From Neorhizobium huautlense (GTDB taxonomy: Bacteria > Pseudomonadota > Alphaproteobacteria > Rhizobiales > Rhizobiaceae): DNA of 64,000 bases. The notes under the pieces are model-generated. The model did not search any database, was not told where the DNA came from, and saw only the letters and a program-made list of their open reading frames with translations. The DNA is taken from contig NZ_PVBM01000001.1 of the NCBI RefSeq assembly GCF_002968575.1, forward strand, positions 370,574 through 434,573, read 5' to 3'. Shown here piece by piece: positions 18,130 to 26,776 of the stretch. Position numbers and translations under genes: made by a program. The first letter of the stretch is position 1. Each line of letters opens with the position of its first letter.

Positions 18130-19983
18130 TTACTCCGCCGCCTCGTCTTCGAGCGCGTGATCGCCGAGGAAGCCGCCGGACTGGCGGTTCCAGAGGTCGG
18201 CATAGATCCCGCCGGAAGCGACCAGTTCCTGATGCGTCCCGGCCTGCACGATCCGGCCGCGGTCGAGTACGATCAGCCGGTCCATTTCCGTCAAGGTCGA
18301 GAGCCGGTGTGCGATCGCGATTACCGTCTTTCCCTGCATCAGCGCAAAGAGGTTTTCCTGGATCGCCGCCTCGACTTCGGAGTCAAGCGCCGAGGTCGCC
18401 TCGTCGAGCACCAGGATCGGCGCATCCTTCAGGAACACGCGGGCGATCGCGATCCGCTGCCGCTGGCCGCCCGAGAGCTTCACGCCCCGCTCGCCCACAT
18501 GCGCTTCGAGCCCCTGGCGCCCCTGCATGTCGGAAAGTCCCTCGATGAACTCCCAGGCATTCGCCCGCTTTGCTGCCTCGATGATATCCGCATCGCTGGC
18601 ATCCGGCTTGCCATAGGCGATGTTGTCGCGGATCGAGCGATGCAGCAGCGAGGTATCCTGCGTCACCACGCCGATCAGCGAGCGCAGGCTGTCCTGGGTG
18701 ACAGCGGAGATATCCTGACCGTCGACCGTGATGCGCCCCCCTTCCAGATCGTAGAACCGAAGAAGGAGGTTCATCAGCGTCGTCTTGCCGGCGCCCGAGC
18801 GACCGACGAGGCCCACCTTCTGCCCCGCCGGAATATCCAGCGTCAGGCCATCGATGACACCCTTGCCCTTGCCGTAGTGGAACCGGACATTGTCGTAGCG
18901 GATATGACCCTTCTTCGCGGCAAGCCCGGTCGCCTCGCGCTGGTCGACAACATCATGCGGTTTCGTCATCATCGACATGCCGTCATAGACGGTGCCGATG
19001 TTTTCGAAGAGCGCGGAAACCTCCCACATCACCCATTGCGACATGCCGTTGATGCGCATGGCGAGGCCGATGGCGATCGCGATGGCTCCGATCGAAATGG
19101 CGCTGTCCAGCCAGAACCAGATCGACAGGCTTCCAACGACGAACAGCGCCGCACAGTTGTAGAAGTAGACCAGCGCCTGGAAGCCGGTCACCTTGCGCAT
19201 CTGCGCGTGAACGGTCTTGAGGAAGACGTCCATCGCATCGCGCGCATAGGCTTCCTCGCGACCGGCGTGCGAAAACAGCTTCACCGTCGCGATATTGGTA
19301 TAGCTGTCCACCACGCGGCCGGTCATCATCGATCGTGCATCGGCCTGTTCGGACGAGATCTTGCGCAGGCGCGGCACGTAATAGGCGACCGTCAGCGAAT
19401 AAACAATGATCCACAACACCAGAGGTGCGGCCAGGCGCAGGTCGGCCGACGCCACCACCGCCACCATCGACACGAAATAGGTGACGACATAGACGAAGAC
19501 GTCGAGCACCTTCATCACCGTTTCGCGGATCGCGAGAGAGGTCTGCATCACCTTGGTCGACACCCGGCCGGCGAACTCGTTGGCGAAAAACGTCATCGAG
19601 TGCCGGAGCAGGAAGCGATGCATCTGCCAGCGGGCGATCATCGGGAAGTTGCCCATCAGGATCTGGTGCATGATCAGCGAATTGAACCCGGCAATCAGCG
19701 GCAGCGCGATCAGGACAACGAAGGCCATGAAGACGAGCTTCGTCCCTTCCCTCTGAAGAAAGGTCGCCCGATCGGCGTTCGACAGCCAGTCGACAATGTC
19801 GCCGAGGAACTGGAAGAGCATCACTTCGCCGATCGCGATCAGCATCGTGCAGATCGACATGATCACGACCCATGGCCATACCGGCTTGGTATAATGCCAC
19901 AAGAAGGCCAGCAGGCCGGAAGGCGGCAAGGTAGGCGTCTCATCCGGATAGGGATTGATGCGCCGTTCGAACCACGAGAACAT
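18130..19983 (-). CDS. ABC exporter half-transporter, first of a tandem pair
   Basis: This 617-residue half-transporter has six membrane helices (about 25-330) and an ATPase domain with GRSGAGKTT, LSGGQRQRIAIAR, ILVLDEATSALD and AHRLST. ATG at 19981-19983 begins MFSWFERRINPYPDE and is preceded by CGGAG; upstream in-frame codons lack hydrophobic or conserved sequence. The two tandem proteins share long identical blocks in the ATPase half (HVGERGVKLSGGQRQR, DSEVEAAIQ), showing an old duplication. Since both have complete catalytic sites, a homodimer of each is also possible. Confidence 0.92.
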   Translation of the reverse strand: MFSWFERRINPYPDETPTLPPSGLLAFLWHYTKPVWPWVVIMSICTMLIAIGEVMLFQFLGDIVDWLSNADRATFLQREGTKLVFMAFVVLIALPLIAGFNSLIMHQILMGNFPMIARWQMHRFLLRHSMTFFANEFAGRVSTKVMQTSLAIRETVMKVLDVFVYVVTYFVSMVAVVASADLRLAAPLVLWIIVYSLTVAYYVPRLRKISSEQADARSMMTGRVVDSYTNIATVKLFSHAGREEAYARDAMDVFLKTVHAQMRKVTGFQALVYFYNCAALFVVGSLSIWFWLDSAISIGAIAIAIGLAMRINGMSQWVMWEVSALFENIGTVYDGMSMMTKPHDVVDQREATGLAAKKGHIRYDNVRFHYGKGKGVIDGLTLDIPAGQKVGLVGRSGAGKTTLMNLLLRFYDLEGGRITVDGQDISAVTQDSLRSLIGVVTQDTSLLHRSIRDNIAYGKPDASDADIIEAAKRANAWEFIEGLSDMQGRQGLEAHVGERGVKLSGGQRQRIAIARVFLKDAPILVLDEATSALDSEVEAAIQENLFALMQGKTVIAIAHRLSTLTEMDRLIVLDRGRIVQAGTHQELVASGGIYADLWNRQSGGFLGDHALEDEAAE

Positions 19984-20366
19984 GAAAAAGCTCCGTAAGT
20001 CGGACTGCCGTCGTTCTCCCGTGGACGTGGTAGAGACCAGCGGCGGACGGCGAAATTTAAGATAGCGCGGCCTTGTGCCGGCCACGGAACGAATCAAAGA
20101 TGGGAAAGTTTGCGTGAAACCGCGAAACGCCTAGGCCAGACGAATAATGTTCTGGCAGCGGAGGCGCGAGAGCACGGTCATATCCATGTAGGCCTCCGTC
20201 GGCTGGCGTTGAAATGCAGGTTCCTTCTATCCCGTCCACGACAATTTGGAAAGGGTAAATCGACGCAAACATTACCTCCGCAGCTTTCATGTTGCCCGAT
20301 CGTCACAGCTATGCCGGGTACTGAAAACACTTGTGTCCTGTTGCCGGTTTCCCGTAAGCACCGGAA
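19984..20366. other. Intergenic region between the exporter pair and trmL
   Basis: This 383-base stretch separates divergent genes and must include their promoters. The only open frames are short and lack a ribosome site. I found no strong inverted repeat or recognisable RNA. Confidence 0.5.
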
Positions 20367-20828
20367 ATGACCACGCTCCGCATCGCCCTTTACCAGCCCG
20401 ATATCGCCGGGAATACCGGTACGATCCTCAGGCTCGCCGCCTGCCTGGGGCTCGGCGTCGATGTCATCGAGCCCGCCGGCTTCGACATCTCCGACCGCAA
20501 TCTCAAGCGGGCCGGCATGGACTATTTGGCAAGCGTCGCTCTCGAGCGCCACGTCAACTGGCAGCGTTTCGACGAATGGCGAAAGGAGAATGGCCGCCGC
20601 CTCGTGCTTGCCTCCACCAAGGCCGCCCTGCCCTATACACGTTTTGAATTCCGGGCGGACGACATTCTTCTCTTCGGCCGCGAAAGCGCCGGCGTGCCCG
20701 ATCACGTGCACGAGGCGGCTGAAGCGCGTATCCTGATCCCCATGGTCGAGGGCCAGCGCTCCATCAATGTCGCCATGTCGGCGGCGATGATCGCCGGCGA
20801 GGCGCTCCGTCAAACCAGCTGGAACTAA
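20367..20828 (+). CDS. trmL: tRNA (cytidine(34)-2'-O)-methyltransferase TrmL
   Basis: TrmL methylates the ribose of the wobble base in tRNA-Leu isoacceptors. At 153 residues this is a minimal SPOUT-class protein. Motifs are ALYQPDIAGNTGTILRLAA at the N-terminus, GRESAGVP for motif 2, and IPMVEGQRSINVAMSAAM for motif 3, forming the trefoil knot that binds S-adenosylmethionine. ATG at 20367 gives the usual N-terminus. The closeness to petABC and hemF is typical of rhizobial chromosomes. Confidence 0.95.
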   Translation: MTTLRIALYQPDIAGNTGTILRLAACLGLGVDVIEPAGFDISDRNLKRAGMDYLASVALERHVNWQRFDEWRKENGRRLVLASTKAALPYTRFEFRADDILLFGRESAGVPDHVHEAAEARILIPMVEGQRSINVAMSAAMIAGEALRQTSWN

Positions 20829-20967
20829 TCCTACACCAATATAGCCATATACTGTCGCGAACGGCACTGTGCACAGGTGTGCAGCCGGCCTATATTCATT
20901 AGCCGGCAACCTATAATTCCCGCCTGTTTGCGCCGTCGCCGGCCGTCGGGGACCAAGGAGCATCCGC

Positions 20968-22620
20968 ATGGAATCGACGATCGTCATCATCAACCTCCTC
21001 GGCGCCGTCTCGCTGTTGCTGTTCGGCCTTGGGCAGGTGAAGCATGGTGTGACGAGAGCTTTCGGCACCCGTCTCCGCGCCGGGCTTGCCACGGGCACCC
21101 GCAGCGGCTGGCGATCTTTCGTGTCCGGCCTGATCGCGACCATCGCGCTCCAGAGCTCCACCGCAACCGCGCTCACCGTCGCCTCCTTCGCGGACCGCAA
21201 CCTGATCCGCCCGCGCATGGCGCAGATCGTTTTGCTCGGCGCCAATGTCGGCACTGCCGTCACGGCCTGGCTCGTCGCTACCGGCATCGAATGGCTTTCG
21301 CCGCTCATCATTCTCATCGGCCTCGTTCTCCATCGGGCGCGCTCGGGTACGCGGCAAGGCGCCGGCACGGCGCTGATCGGAGTCGGCCTGATGCTGCTGT
21401 CGCTGCAGCTGCTCGGCCTCGCGACCGAACCGATGCGCCAGTCGCCGGCGCTCGGCGCGTTCATCGGCCTCCTCGACAACGCCTGGCCGGTTGCACTTGT
21501 CGTCTCTGCGGCACTTGCCTTCGTCTCCTCGTCCAGTCTGGCGGCCATCGTGCTCATCCTGTCGCTCGCCTCGACGGGAATCCTGTCGACGGGCCTGATC
21601 ATCGTGCTGGTCCTCGGCGCCAATCTCGGCGGCGCCATTCCGCCGGTGGTCGCCACACTCTCCGGGCCGGCCCCTGCCCGGCGCATCACGCTCGGCAACC
21701 TGATCGTCCGGGGCATCGGCTGCGCCATCGCGCTGCCGCTCGCGGGCTTCGGCGCGGAAATCATGCAATCGCTGCCGCTCTCGCCCGCGAAACTGCCCGT
21801 TGACGCGCATCTTGCCTTCAACATCCTTCTGGCGCTTGTCGCCTGGCCTTTTTCAAGGCTTTTATCCGACATCACCGCCCGCCTCGTCGCGGCGGATCCG
21901 GAAGTCGAAAGCGAACCGCGCTTCCTTGACCCCCAGGCGCTCGGAAATCCCGTCATGGCGCTCGCCAACGCCACCCGCGAGGTGCTGGGCGTGGGCGACG
22001 CGATCGAACGGATGCTGATCCGTGCGCAAAATGCCTTCAAGCACAACGACCTTGCGCCGCTTGCGGAGATTGCCGCGTTGGAGCAGCGTGTCGACAGCCT
22101 TCAGCAAGAGGTAAAGATCTACCTGTCGAAGCTCGGCCGTCAGGGCCTCGATGCCGAGAGCGCGCGCCGTTCGATCGCCATCATCGACTATGCCATCAAC
22201 CTCGAGCATATCGGCGACATCATCGAAAAGGGCCTCTGCGAGCAGGTGCGCAAGAAGGTCTCGAATGGCCTGAAATTCTCCGACGACGGCTACCAGGAAC
22301 TTGAAAGCCTCTTCAATCTGACCATCGACAATCTGCGCGCCGCCCAGACCATCTTCGTGACGGGCGACTTCAACCTCGCCCGCCAGCTGATGGAGATCAA
22401 GGTCGATGTCCGCCGCCTCGAGAAACGATCGGCGGAGCGCCACCTGGAGCGTCTTCGCGATGGCAGGATGGAAAGCCTCCAGACGAGCTCGCTGCATCTC
22501 GATCTGCTGCGCGATCTCAAACGTATCAACGCCCATATCGTGTCCGTCGCCCATCCGATCCTCGACGACAGCGGCATGCTGGTCGAAAGCCGCCTTCGCC
22601 TCGCCGAACCGCGCAACTGA
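20968..22620 (+). CDS. Na/phosphate cotransporter family protein with PhoU-like domain
   Basis: The 550-residue protein has an N-terminal transporter half with two inverted repeats: QSSTATALTVA (62-72) and FVSSSSLAAIVLILS (about 188-202), the paired SS motifs that line the substrate path in the NptA/NaPi-II family. After about residue 340 it becomes a soluble PhoU-like helical bundle (for example NPVMALANATREVLGVGDAI and LEHIGDIIEKGLCEQV). These proteins take up or export phosphate with sodium at the inner membrane. ATG at 20968 is 7 bases after CAAGGAG. No pst genes are near. Confidence 0.9.
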   Translation: MESTIVIINLLGAVSLLLFGLGQVKHGVTRAFGTRLRAGLATGTRSGWRSFVSGLIATIALQSSTATALTVASFADRNLIRPRMAQIVLLGANVGTAVTAWLVATGIEWLSPLIILIGLVLHRARSGTRQGAGTALIGVGLMLLSLQLLGLATEPMRQSPALGAFIGLLDNAWPVALVVSAALAFVSSSSLAAIVLILSLASTGILSTGLIIVLVLGANLGGAIPPVVATLSGPAPARRITLGNLIVRGIGCAIALPLAGFGAEIMQSLPLSPAKLPVDAHLAFNILLALVAWPFSRLLSDITARLVAADPEVESEPRFLDPQALGNPVMALANATREVLGVGDAIERMLIRAQNAFKHNDLAPLAEIAALEQRVDSLQQEVKIYLSKLGRQGLDAESARRSIAIIDYAINLEHIGDIIEKGLCEQVRKKVSNGLKFSDDGYQELESLFNLTIDNLRAAQTIFVTGDFNLARQLMEIKVDVRRLEKRSAERHLERLRDGRMESLQTSSLHLDLLRDLKRINAHIVSVAHPILDDSGMLVESRLRLAEPRN

Positions 22621-22631
22621 GCCGTGCGAGG

Positions 22632-22829
22632 TCATGAGCGGCCTCCTTCGGCCCTCGCCTCCCTGAGCGGTTCCACATTCGGCACGCCGGAGAACCGTGC
22701 GGCAATACCAGGAAGCGAGGCGGAAATCGTCGCCCCGGACATGAAGGTCAAGGTGCTGACCGAAAGCAGGGTGGCATTGCGGGAAAAATGCGGATTGGCA
22801 GACAGGCTGCCGGCAGTTTCTGTCTTCAT
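22632..22829 (-). pseudogene. Truncated MFS efflux transporter, N-terminal remnant
   Basis: The frame from ATG at 22827-22829 encodes 65 residues, of which about the first 53 resemble the N-terminus of an MFS exporter: [21 protein letters not shown] is a first helix and [11 protein letters not shown] leads towards the second. The sequence then turns into unrelated [10 protein letters not shown] and stops at 22632. The rest of a 12-helix protein (about 350 residues) is absent, because the phosphate transporter ends just beyond at 22620. A deletion removed most of the gene. Upstream is a complete SoxR-type promoter, so this was a SoxR-regulated pump. Confidence 0.7.
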
Positions 22830-22868
22830 CAGACGACGCTCCCTGGGTTTTGTTTCACCAGAGCACCT

Positions 22869-22899
22869 GCTATAGAACCTCAAGTAATATTGAGGTCAA
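22869..22899 (-). promoter_or_regulatory. SoxR-type promoter and operator facing the truncated MFS gene
   Basis: On the minus strand TTGACC (22894-22899) and TATAGC (22869-22874) are separated by 19 bases, the long spacer typical of MerR-family activated promoters. The spacer holds the palindrome CCTCAAGTAATATTGAGG (22878-22895 on the plus strand), very close to the known SoxR box CCTCAAGTTAACTTGAGG. The promoter would read into the MFS remnant; soxR starts 12 bases away on the other side. Confidence 0.85.
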
Positions 22900-22907
22900 G
22901 GGTTGCA

Positions 22908-23402
22908 ATGCAGAAAAATTTCGATGAACGGATCCAGCTCGAGCTTTCCGTCGGAGACGTGGCCCGCAGAAGCGGCGTTGCCGTCTCGACGCTCCATTTC
23001 TATGAGGAGAAGGGCCTAATCCAGAGCCGCCGCAATCGCGGCAATCAGCGGCGCTATCCGCGGTCGATATTGCGGCGGGTTGCCATCATCAAGGTTGCCC
23101 AGAAGACGGGCGTGCCGCTGGCCGAAATCCGCGATGCCCTCTCCGTGTTGCCCCACGACCGCCCCCTCACTGCCAAGGATTGGCAAAAGCTGTCGGAGAC
23201 CTGGAAACGCCAGCTTGACGAGCGGATCGCCGGCCTTACGGCGTTGAGAGATCAACTGAGCGGTTGCATCGGCTGCGGTTGTCTCTCCATGCAGGACTGT
23301 CCGCTCCGCAATCCCCACGACGTCCTCGGCGAGACCGGGCCCGGGCCGATCCTTCTGGACATCGAAACACTGTCCGGCGCCGAGGAAGATCACGCCGGAT
23401 AG
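22908..23402 (+). CDS. soxR: Redox-sensitive transcriptional activator SoxR
   Basis: SoxR senses redox-cycling compounds and superoxide-type stress through a [2Fe-2S] cluster and activates its target promoters. The 164-residue protein has an N-terminal MerR winged helix ([25 protein letters not shown]), a dimer helix, and the cluster motif with C120, C123, C125 and C131 (C-x2-C-x-C-x5-C) in [18 protein letters not shown]. That cysteine pattern is diagnostic. ATG at 22908 was chosen since the protein begins near the HTH; a longer frame would run through the operator. Its divergent target is truncated, so its current regulon may lie elsewhere. Confidence 0.95.
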   Translation: MQKNFDERIQLELSVGDVARRSGVAVSTLHFYEEKGLIQSRRNRGNQRRYPRSILRRVAIIKVAQKTGVPLAEIRDALSVLPHDRPLTAKDWQKLSETWKRQLDERIAGLTALRDQLSGCIGCGCLSMQDCPLRNPHDVLGETGPGPILLDIETLSGAEEDHAG

Positions 23403-23484
23403 CAGATTCAGGACCCGTAGCCCGCTCCCGCTGCTTGGCACCTCCGGGTCGAACTGACCGACATTGTCAACAGTTGCGGCGGAG

Positions 23485-23901
23485 TTATCGGGGCGGCATT
23501 TTCTCGAATCTGTGCAGCGAGGCATCGATCGTGTCCCACGCATGGCCCCGGATGCCGTATGTGACGGCTTGCGGATTAAATGCGGCCGGGTTGTCGAGGC
23601 TCCCCGCGGAGATCGCAATCGGATCCGGCATTGCGGGAAATGTCAGGTAGACCGGCGTTCCGCAGGTCGGGCAGAAGGCGTGGATCTTTTCGTTGCCGCT
23701 ATCGCTCGTCACCCGCCACGTGTTCGCTTCGCCGGTAATCGTCACATCGGCGCGCCGGGGGAAGGTCAGATAGGATCCGTGCCCGGTGCCGCTTCGCTTC
23801 TGGCAGTCGCGACATTGGCAATGGTTCTCGAAGATGGGTTGGCTGCTCGTTTCATAGCGGATCGCGCCACACGCGCATCCGCCGATATAGGCCTTGGTCA
23901 T
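23485..23901 (-). CDS. GFA-family zinc protein
   Basis: This 138-residue protein belongs to the Gfa group (relatives of glutathione-dependent formaldehyde-activating enzyme). Zinc ligands are arranged as GGCACGAIRY at the N-terminus, HCQCRDCQKRSG in the middle, and FCPTCGTPVY towards the end. ATG at 23899-23901 has GGGAG seven bases upstream; another ATG two codons before is too close to it. It is third in a likely operon after an ArsR regulator and an AHSA1 protein. Most GFA proteins have no assigned substrate; an enzymatic role in formaldehyde chemistry is not shown here. Confidence 0.85.
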   Translation of the reverse strand: MTKAYIGGCACGAIRYETSSQPIFENHCQCRDCQKRSGTGHGSYLTFPRRADVTITGEANTWRVTSDSGNEKIHAFCPTCGTPVYLTFPAMPDPIAISAGSLDNPAAFNPQAVTYGIRGHAWDTIDASLHRFEKMPPR

Positions 23902-23947
23902 TGTCATTCTCCCACTGGCAGACTTGTTGATTGGCACCGCAAGGAAT

Positions 23948-24412
23948 TCATGCCGATTTCGGCTTGGCGAAAACATCGAGCCCCTGCCCGGTTTCCAGGA
24001 AGGATTTCAGGCTTGAAAGGACGACCGGCCAACCGCGCATGACGCCGTTCGCCATCCCGCTACCAGCTTCGAGCTCGTCGTGGCTGACGGTCAGCCGGAC
24101 CATGTTGTCGTATTCCTCGATCGAAAACGTCACCCGGCTGTAGCTTGCCGGATCGGAGGCCTGCGAAGCGTTCGCCCAGGTGATGACGAGACGGGTGGGC
24201 GGTGAAACCTCGACGACCTCGCCGACGAGTTCGACACTGCGCCCGTCATTGGCGCGAACATGTTCCCACTTCGATCCGGGCCTCCAGTCGGAGACGTTCT
24301 CGTGGCCCCAGTAGCGCCTTGCGACATCCGGTTTCGTTATGGCCTCGAACACCTTTTCGGGCGTCGAGAGAATGTAGGTCACGTAAACAAAGCTGGTTGT
24401 CTCTTTGGTCAT
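23948..24412 (-). CDS. SRPBCC (AHSA1-like) domain protein
   Basis: The 154-residue protein is a single START-like AHSA1 domain: VYILSTPEKVFEAITKPDVARRYWG at the N-terminus, then GSKWEHVRANDG, VEVSPPTRLVITW, and a final helix VMRGWPVVLSSLKSFLETG. Such proteins form hydrophobic ligand pockets. They are very often encoded next to an ArsR-type regulator, as here, where ATG (24410-24412) is one base past the regulator stop. The pairing suggests that the regulator controls this protein; ligand and role are unknown. Confidence 0.88.
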   Translation of the reverse strand: MTKETTSFVYVTYILSTPEKVFEAITKPDVARRYWGHENVSDWRPGSKWEHVRANDGRSVELVGEVVEVSPPTRLVITWANASQASDPASYSRVTFSIEEYDNMVRLTVSHDELEAGSGMANGVMRGWPVVLSSLKSFLETGQGLDVFAKPKSA

Positions 24413-24413
24413 A

Positions 24414-24728
24414 TCACTCTCCTTCGAGTTCCTTCTTCAGATCGTGCAGCAGGCTGAGCCGCTGATGTTCGAATTTGCGCACCCACCGCTCGTAGACCTC
24501 GTAGAGGGGCACGGGGTTGATGAAATGCAGCTTTTCCCGGCCCCGCTTGACCGTGCTCACCAGATTGGCCGCCTCCAATATCTCGAGGTGCTGGGTGGCA
24601 GATTGCCGGGCCATATCCAGGTTCTCGCAAAGCTGGCCGAGCGTCTGCCCGTTCTTCTCGCAAAGAAGATCGAGCAGCTTTCTGCGTGTCGGGTCGCCCA
24701 GCGCCTTAAAAACCTTGTCCGTGTCCAT
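24414..24728 (-). CDS. ArsR-family transcriptional repressor
   Basis: This 104-residue winged-helix regulator has MDTDKVFKALGDPTRRKLLDLL at its N-terminus, the recognition helix LDMARQSATQHLEILEAANL and the wing with VSTVKRGREKLHFIN. It lacks the cysteine box of metal-sensing ArsR, so it is of the type that partners AHSA1 proteins. ATG at 24726-24728 fits the family start; a GTG three codons before is possible. A perfect palindrome lies within its own promoter, so autorepression is likely. It heads the ArsR-AHSA1-GFA cluster. Confidence 0.92.
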   Translation of the reverse strand: MDTDKVFKALGDPTRRKLLDLLCEKNGQTLGQLCENLDMARQSATQHLEILEAANLVSTVKRGREKLHFINPVPLYEVYERWVRKFEHQRLSLLHDLKKELEGE

Positions 24729-24751
24729 CGGTCTCACTCATCTATGAAGAT

Positions 24752-24781
24752 AGAATATGCAGGTAAATACCTGCATGTCAA
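24752..24781 (-). promoter_or_regulatory. Promoter with palindromic operator upstream of the ArsR gene
   Basis: On the minus strand TTGACA (24776-24781) and TATTCT (24752-24757) are 18 bases apart. The spacer is a palindrome: ATGCAGGTA (24757-24765) and TACCTGCAT (24768-24776) flank AA. A dimeric repressor bound there would block RNA polymerase, which fits autoregulation by the ArsR protein 24 bases downstream. Confidence 0.8.
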
Positions 24782-24995
24782 ATGACAGTTGCCCCTTGAC
24801 CCGTCGTTCGTCACTGGCGCCCTACCGGGAGGGCGGCCGGTGTATCGCGACGACGCGCCGGGATGCTCGATTGCCTACGGAAGAAAGTCCTGAATTTCTT
24901 CGTTCAGGTTTAACCAACACCTGTTAAATGGCAGCCATGCCAAGCCCGCCCGAAACCGGCCTGGTTCCCACGCCACCCGCAGCAAAGGTCCATGG

Positions 24996-25433
24996 ATGCC
25001 TGCTCGTTTTCCTCGTCTGCTTCTGAGCTTGCCGGTTCTGATTTCGGCGATCGCCACCTCTCCCGCCACCGCGCAGCAGGCGGATCACTACTCGGCGGTA
25101 AGTAATACGGCGATGAGCGTGACCGGGGACATCTGGTTGGACGATTTCAGCATCACGTTCGAAAACGAAGAATCTCTCGCCTTCTCGGACCTGGTCGCCG
25201 ATCATTTCCGTGTCGATGGCAGGCGCATACCGGCTTCAGTCTATCGCGTGGAGGATCCTGCCGACCCCGAGCTCGAAAACGGCAACCAGCTCTGCGGAGC
25301 CGGTGACGTCACCTATGTCGCCAACTGGGCGGCGGGCGACGGCCTGTCGGCTATCGCCGTCTTCACCGGCAACAGGCCTCCGAAAAGCAGCGAGGAGATG
25401 TGCGCTCTTTATACCTACGAAGATCCCCGATAA
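24996..25433 (+). CDS. Small secreted protein, unknown function
   Basis: The 145-residue product begins with a signal peptide (MPARFPRLLLSLPVLISAIATSPATA) and would be cleaved before QQADHY. The mature part is acidic, about 118 residues, and holds two cysteines (in NQLCGAGD and EEMCALY) that may form a disulfide in the periplasm. I recognise no family. The ribosome site is weak (CAAAGG some distance upstream). Codon use and length fit a real gene, and there is no overlapping alternative. Confidence 0.65.
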   Translation: MPARFPRLLLSLPVLISAIATSPATAQQADHYSAVSNTAMSVTGDIWLDDFSITFENEESLAFSDLVADHFRVDGRRIPASVYRVEDPADPELENGNQLCGAGDVTYVANWAAGDGLSAIAVFTGNRPPKSSEEMCALYTYEDPR

Positions 25434-25543
25434 GCGGACTTGCTGTCGCACCTGCGAAAATGCGGTTGGCAGTGCAGCATGTTTATGAGAAGCTTCGAAC
25501 ATGAATGCTCGCCACGAACGAACGTCTACCCGACGAGGCCATC

Positions 25544-26755
25544 ATGTTCCCTACCGCATTCACTCACAACATCACGCAGTTTGCGCGCATACTCAGCCTG
25601 CCTGAGCGCCTGCAGAACACGCCGCTTCGCAATCTGTCCCTTGAAACCTTGCGGCGGCGCAACACAACGCTGGATTCCCTTTTCTACGACATCAAGACCA
25701 TCACGCCGGAAGAGGCTTTCTACATCAGTGACTCCCTCGCTGCCGAAGGAGCGATCCTCATCGTCCCGCCCTCGGACGGTCCTCTGCTGAAGCTTTTTGA
25801 TACGCTGGACGAGTTCATCATCGCGGGCGGAGACAAGATCGACATTCTCGCCGTGGCGGGTGTGGGAAGTTCCGCCCTCGGTTCGGCCGCCTTCGCCCGC
25901 AACATCGCCAACGCTGCCGGGCGGCCGGTGGCCGTTGTTGTTTCGGGTTACGGTCTCGCCGATGTCGCAACCGAGGCGCTGGGCGGCTACTTCCTGTTCG
26001 GCTACCTTAACCAGATCCGACATACCTTTGAAATTCTGGACGAATTTTCCGGACGGCCGAAATTTGGAGCCGCACCGCGCCTCGACCCCGAGCGACTCGC
26101 AAGCCGCAGCCTCGACACGCAGACTGTCAGGGCAATGCTGGCAGATCCCCGCTTGTCCTTCCGCCTGCTCACCGGTCACTCCAAAGGAAACCTGGTTCTG
26201 TCGGAGGCCCTTTACGACCTTGCGGAAACGGACGCAGCGGCTGCGGAAAAACTTGCCCTGAACGCCAAGATCGTCACCTTCAGCGCCCGTATCGCCATGC
26301 CGCCCCTGTTTAAGGATGTGGTGGACGTGATGGGAGGATGGGATTGGTTCGGCGAGATCAACTCCCGCACCTTCATTCACAATGATGAAGTGGTTCCCCA
26401 GGCCTGGCATCACACCAATACGGAACTTCCGAGCCATCTTCCGGTAACGGCAGTCTTGCGCGAAATTCTGGCTCGCGCCGAAGCTCCCGAAGAAGTGGCT
26501 CAGCCGGCTGCAACCGCTCCGGAGGCCGCGCCAGCCGAACCTGTGCAAGCAGCCATATCGACCGTTCCGGCGCCTGAAGAGCCGCCATTTGCGCCATCGG
26601 TCGAAGAGCAAGGCGAAGAACAGCCTTCCCTGGAAACATCTCCAGCTCAGCCGGAATCTTCCCCGACACCGGTCGTTGCGGTCGCTCCCGCGCCGCATCC
26701 GCCAATGCGCCGGGCGCCGCGGTCCGGCAAGCGTCCAGGTTCAAAGGCGAGGTAA
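25544..26755 (+). CDS. Protein with alpha/beta-hydrolase-like nucleophile motif, unknown function
   Basis: From ATG at 25544 the protein has 403 residues; GAGG lies 6-7 bases upstream. An in-frame ATG at 25505 is an alternative. Residues about 85-310 contain VAGVGSSALGSAAFARNIA, VVVSGYGLADVATEALGGY and then LLTGHSKGNLVLSEALYDL, where G-H-S-K-G looks like the nucleophile elbow of a lipase-like hydrolase. A later FIHNDEVVPQAWHH could supply acid and histidine. The last 85 residues are Pro/Ala/Glu-rich, ending in a basic tail. There is no signal peptide. Relatives in rhizobia appear as hypothetical proteins. Esterase activity is possible but unproven. Confidence 0.75.
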   Translation: MFPTAFTHNITQFARILSLPERLQNTPLRNLSLETLRRRNTTLDSLFYDIKTITPEEAFYISDSLAAEGAILIVPPSDGPLLKLFDTLDEFIIAGGDKIDILAVAGVGSSALGSAAFARNIANAAGRPVAVVVSGYGLADVATEALGGYFLFGYLNQIRHTFEILDEFSGRPKFGAAPRLDPERLASRSLDTQTVRAMLADPRLSFRLLTGHSKGNLVLSEALYDLAETDAAAAEKLALNAKIVTFSARIAMPPLFKDVVDVMGGWDWFGEINSRTFIHNDEVVPQAWHHTNTELPSHLPVTAVLREILARAEAPEEVAQPAATAPEAAPAEPVQAAISTVPAPEEPPFAPSVEEQGEEQPSLETSPAQPESSPTPVVAVAPAPHPPMRRAPRSGKRPGSKAR

Positions 26756-26776
26756 TCCGGAAAATTTCTCCGCGGC

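Noticed and set aside
16157..19998. Two very long plus-strand frames opposite the ABC exporter pair
   Set aside because: They are antisense to complete ABC transporters with all motifs; GC-rich codon bias leaves long empty frames on the other strand.
20057..20290. Possible 77-residue protein between the exporter pair and trmL
   Set aside because: No ribosome site or resemblance; the base composition looks non-coding.
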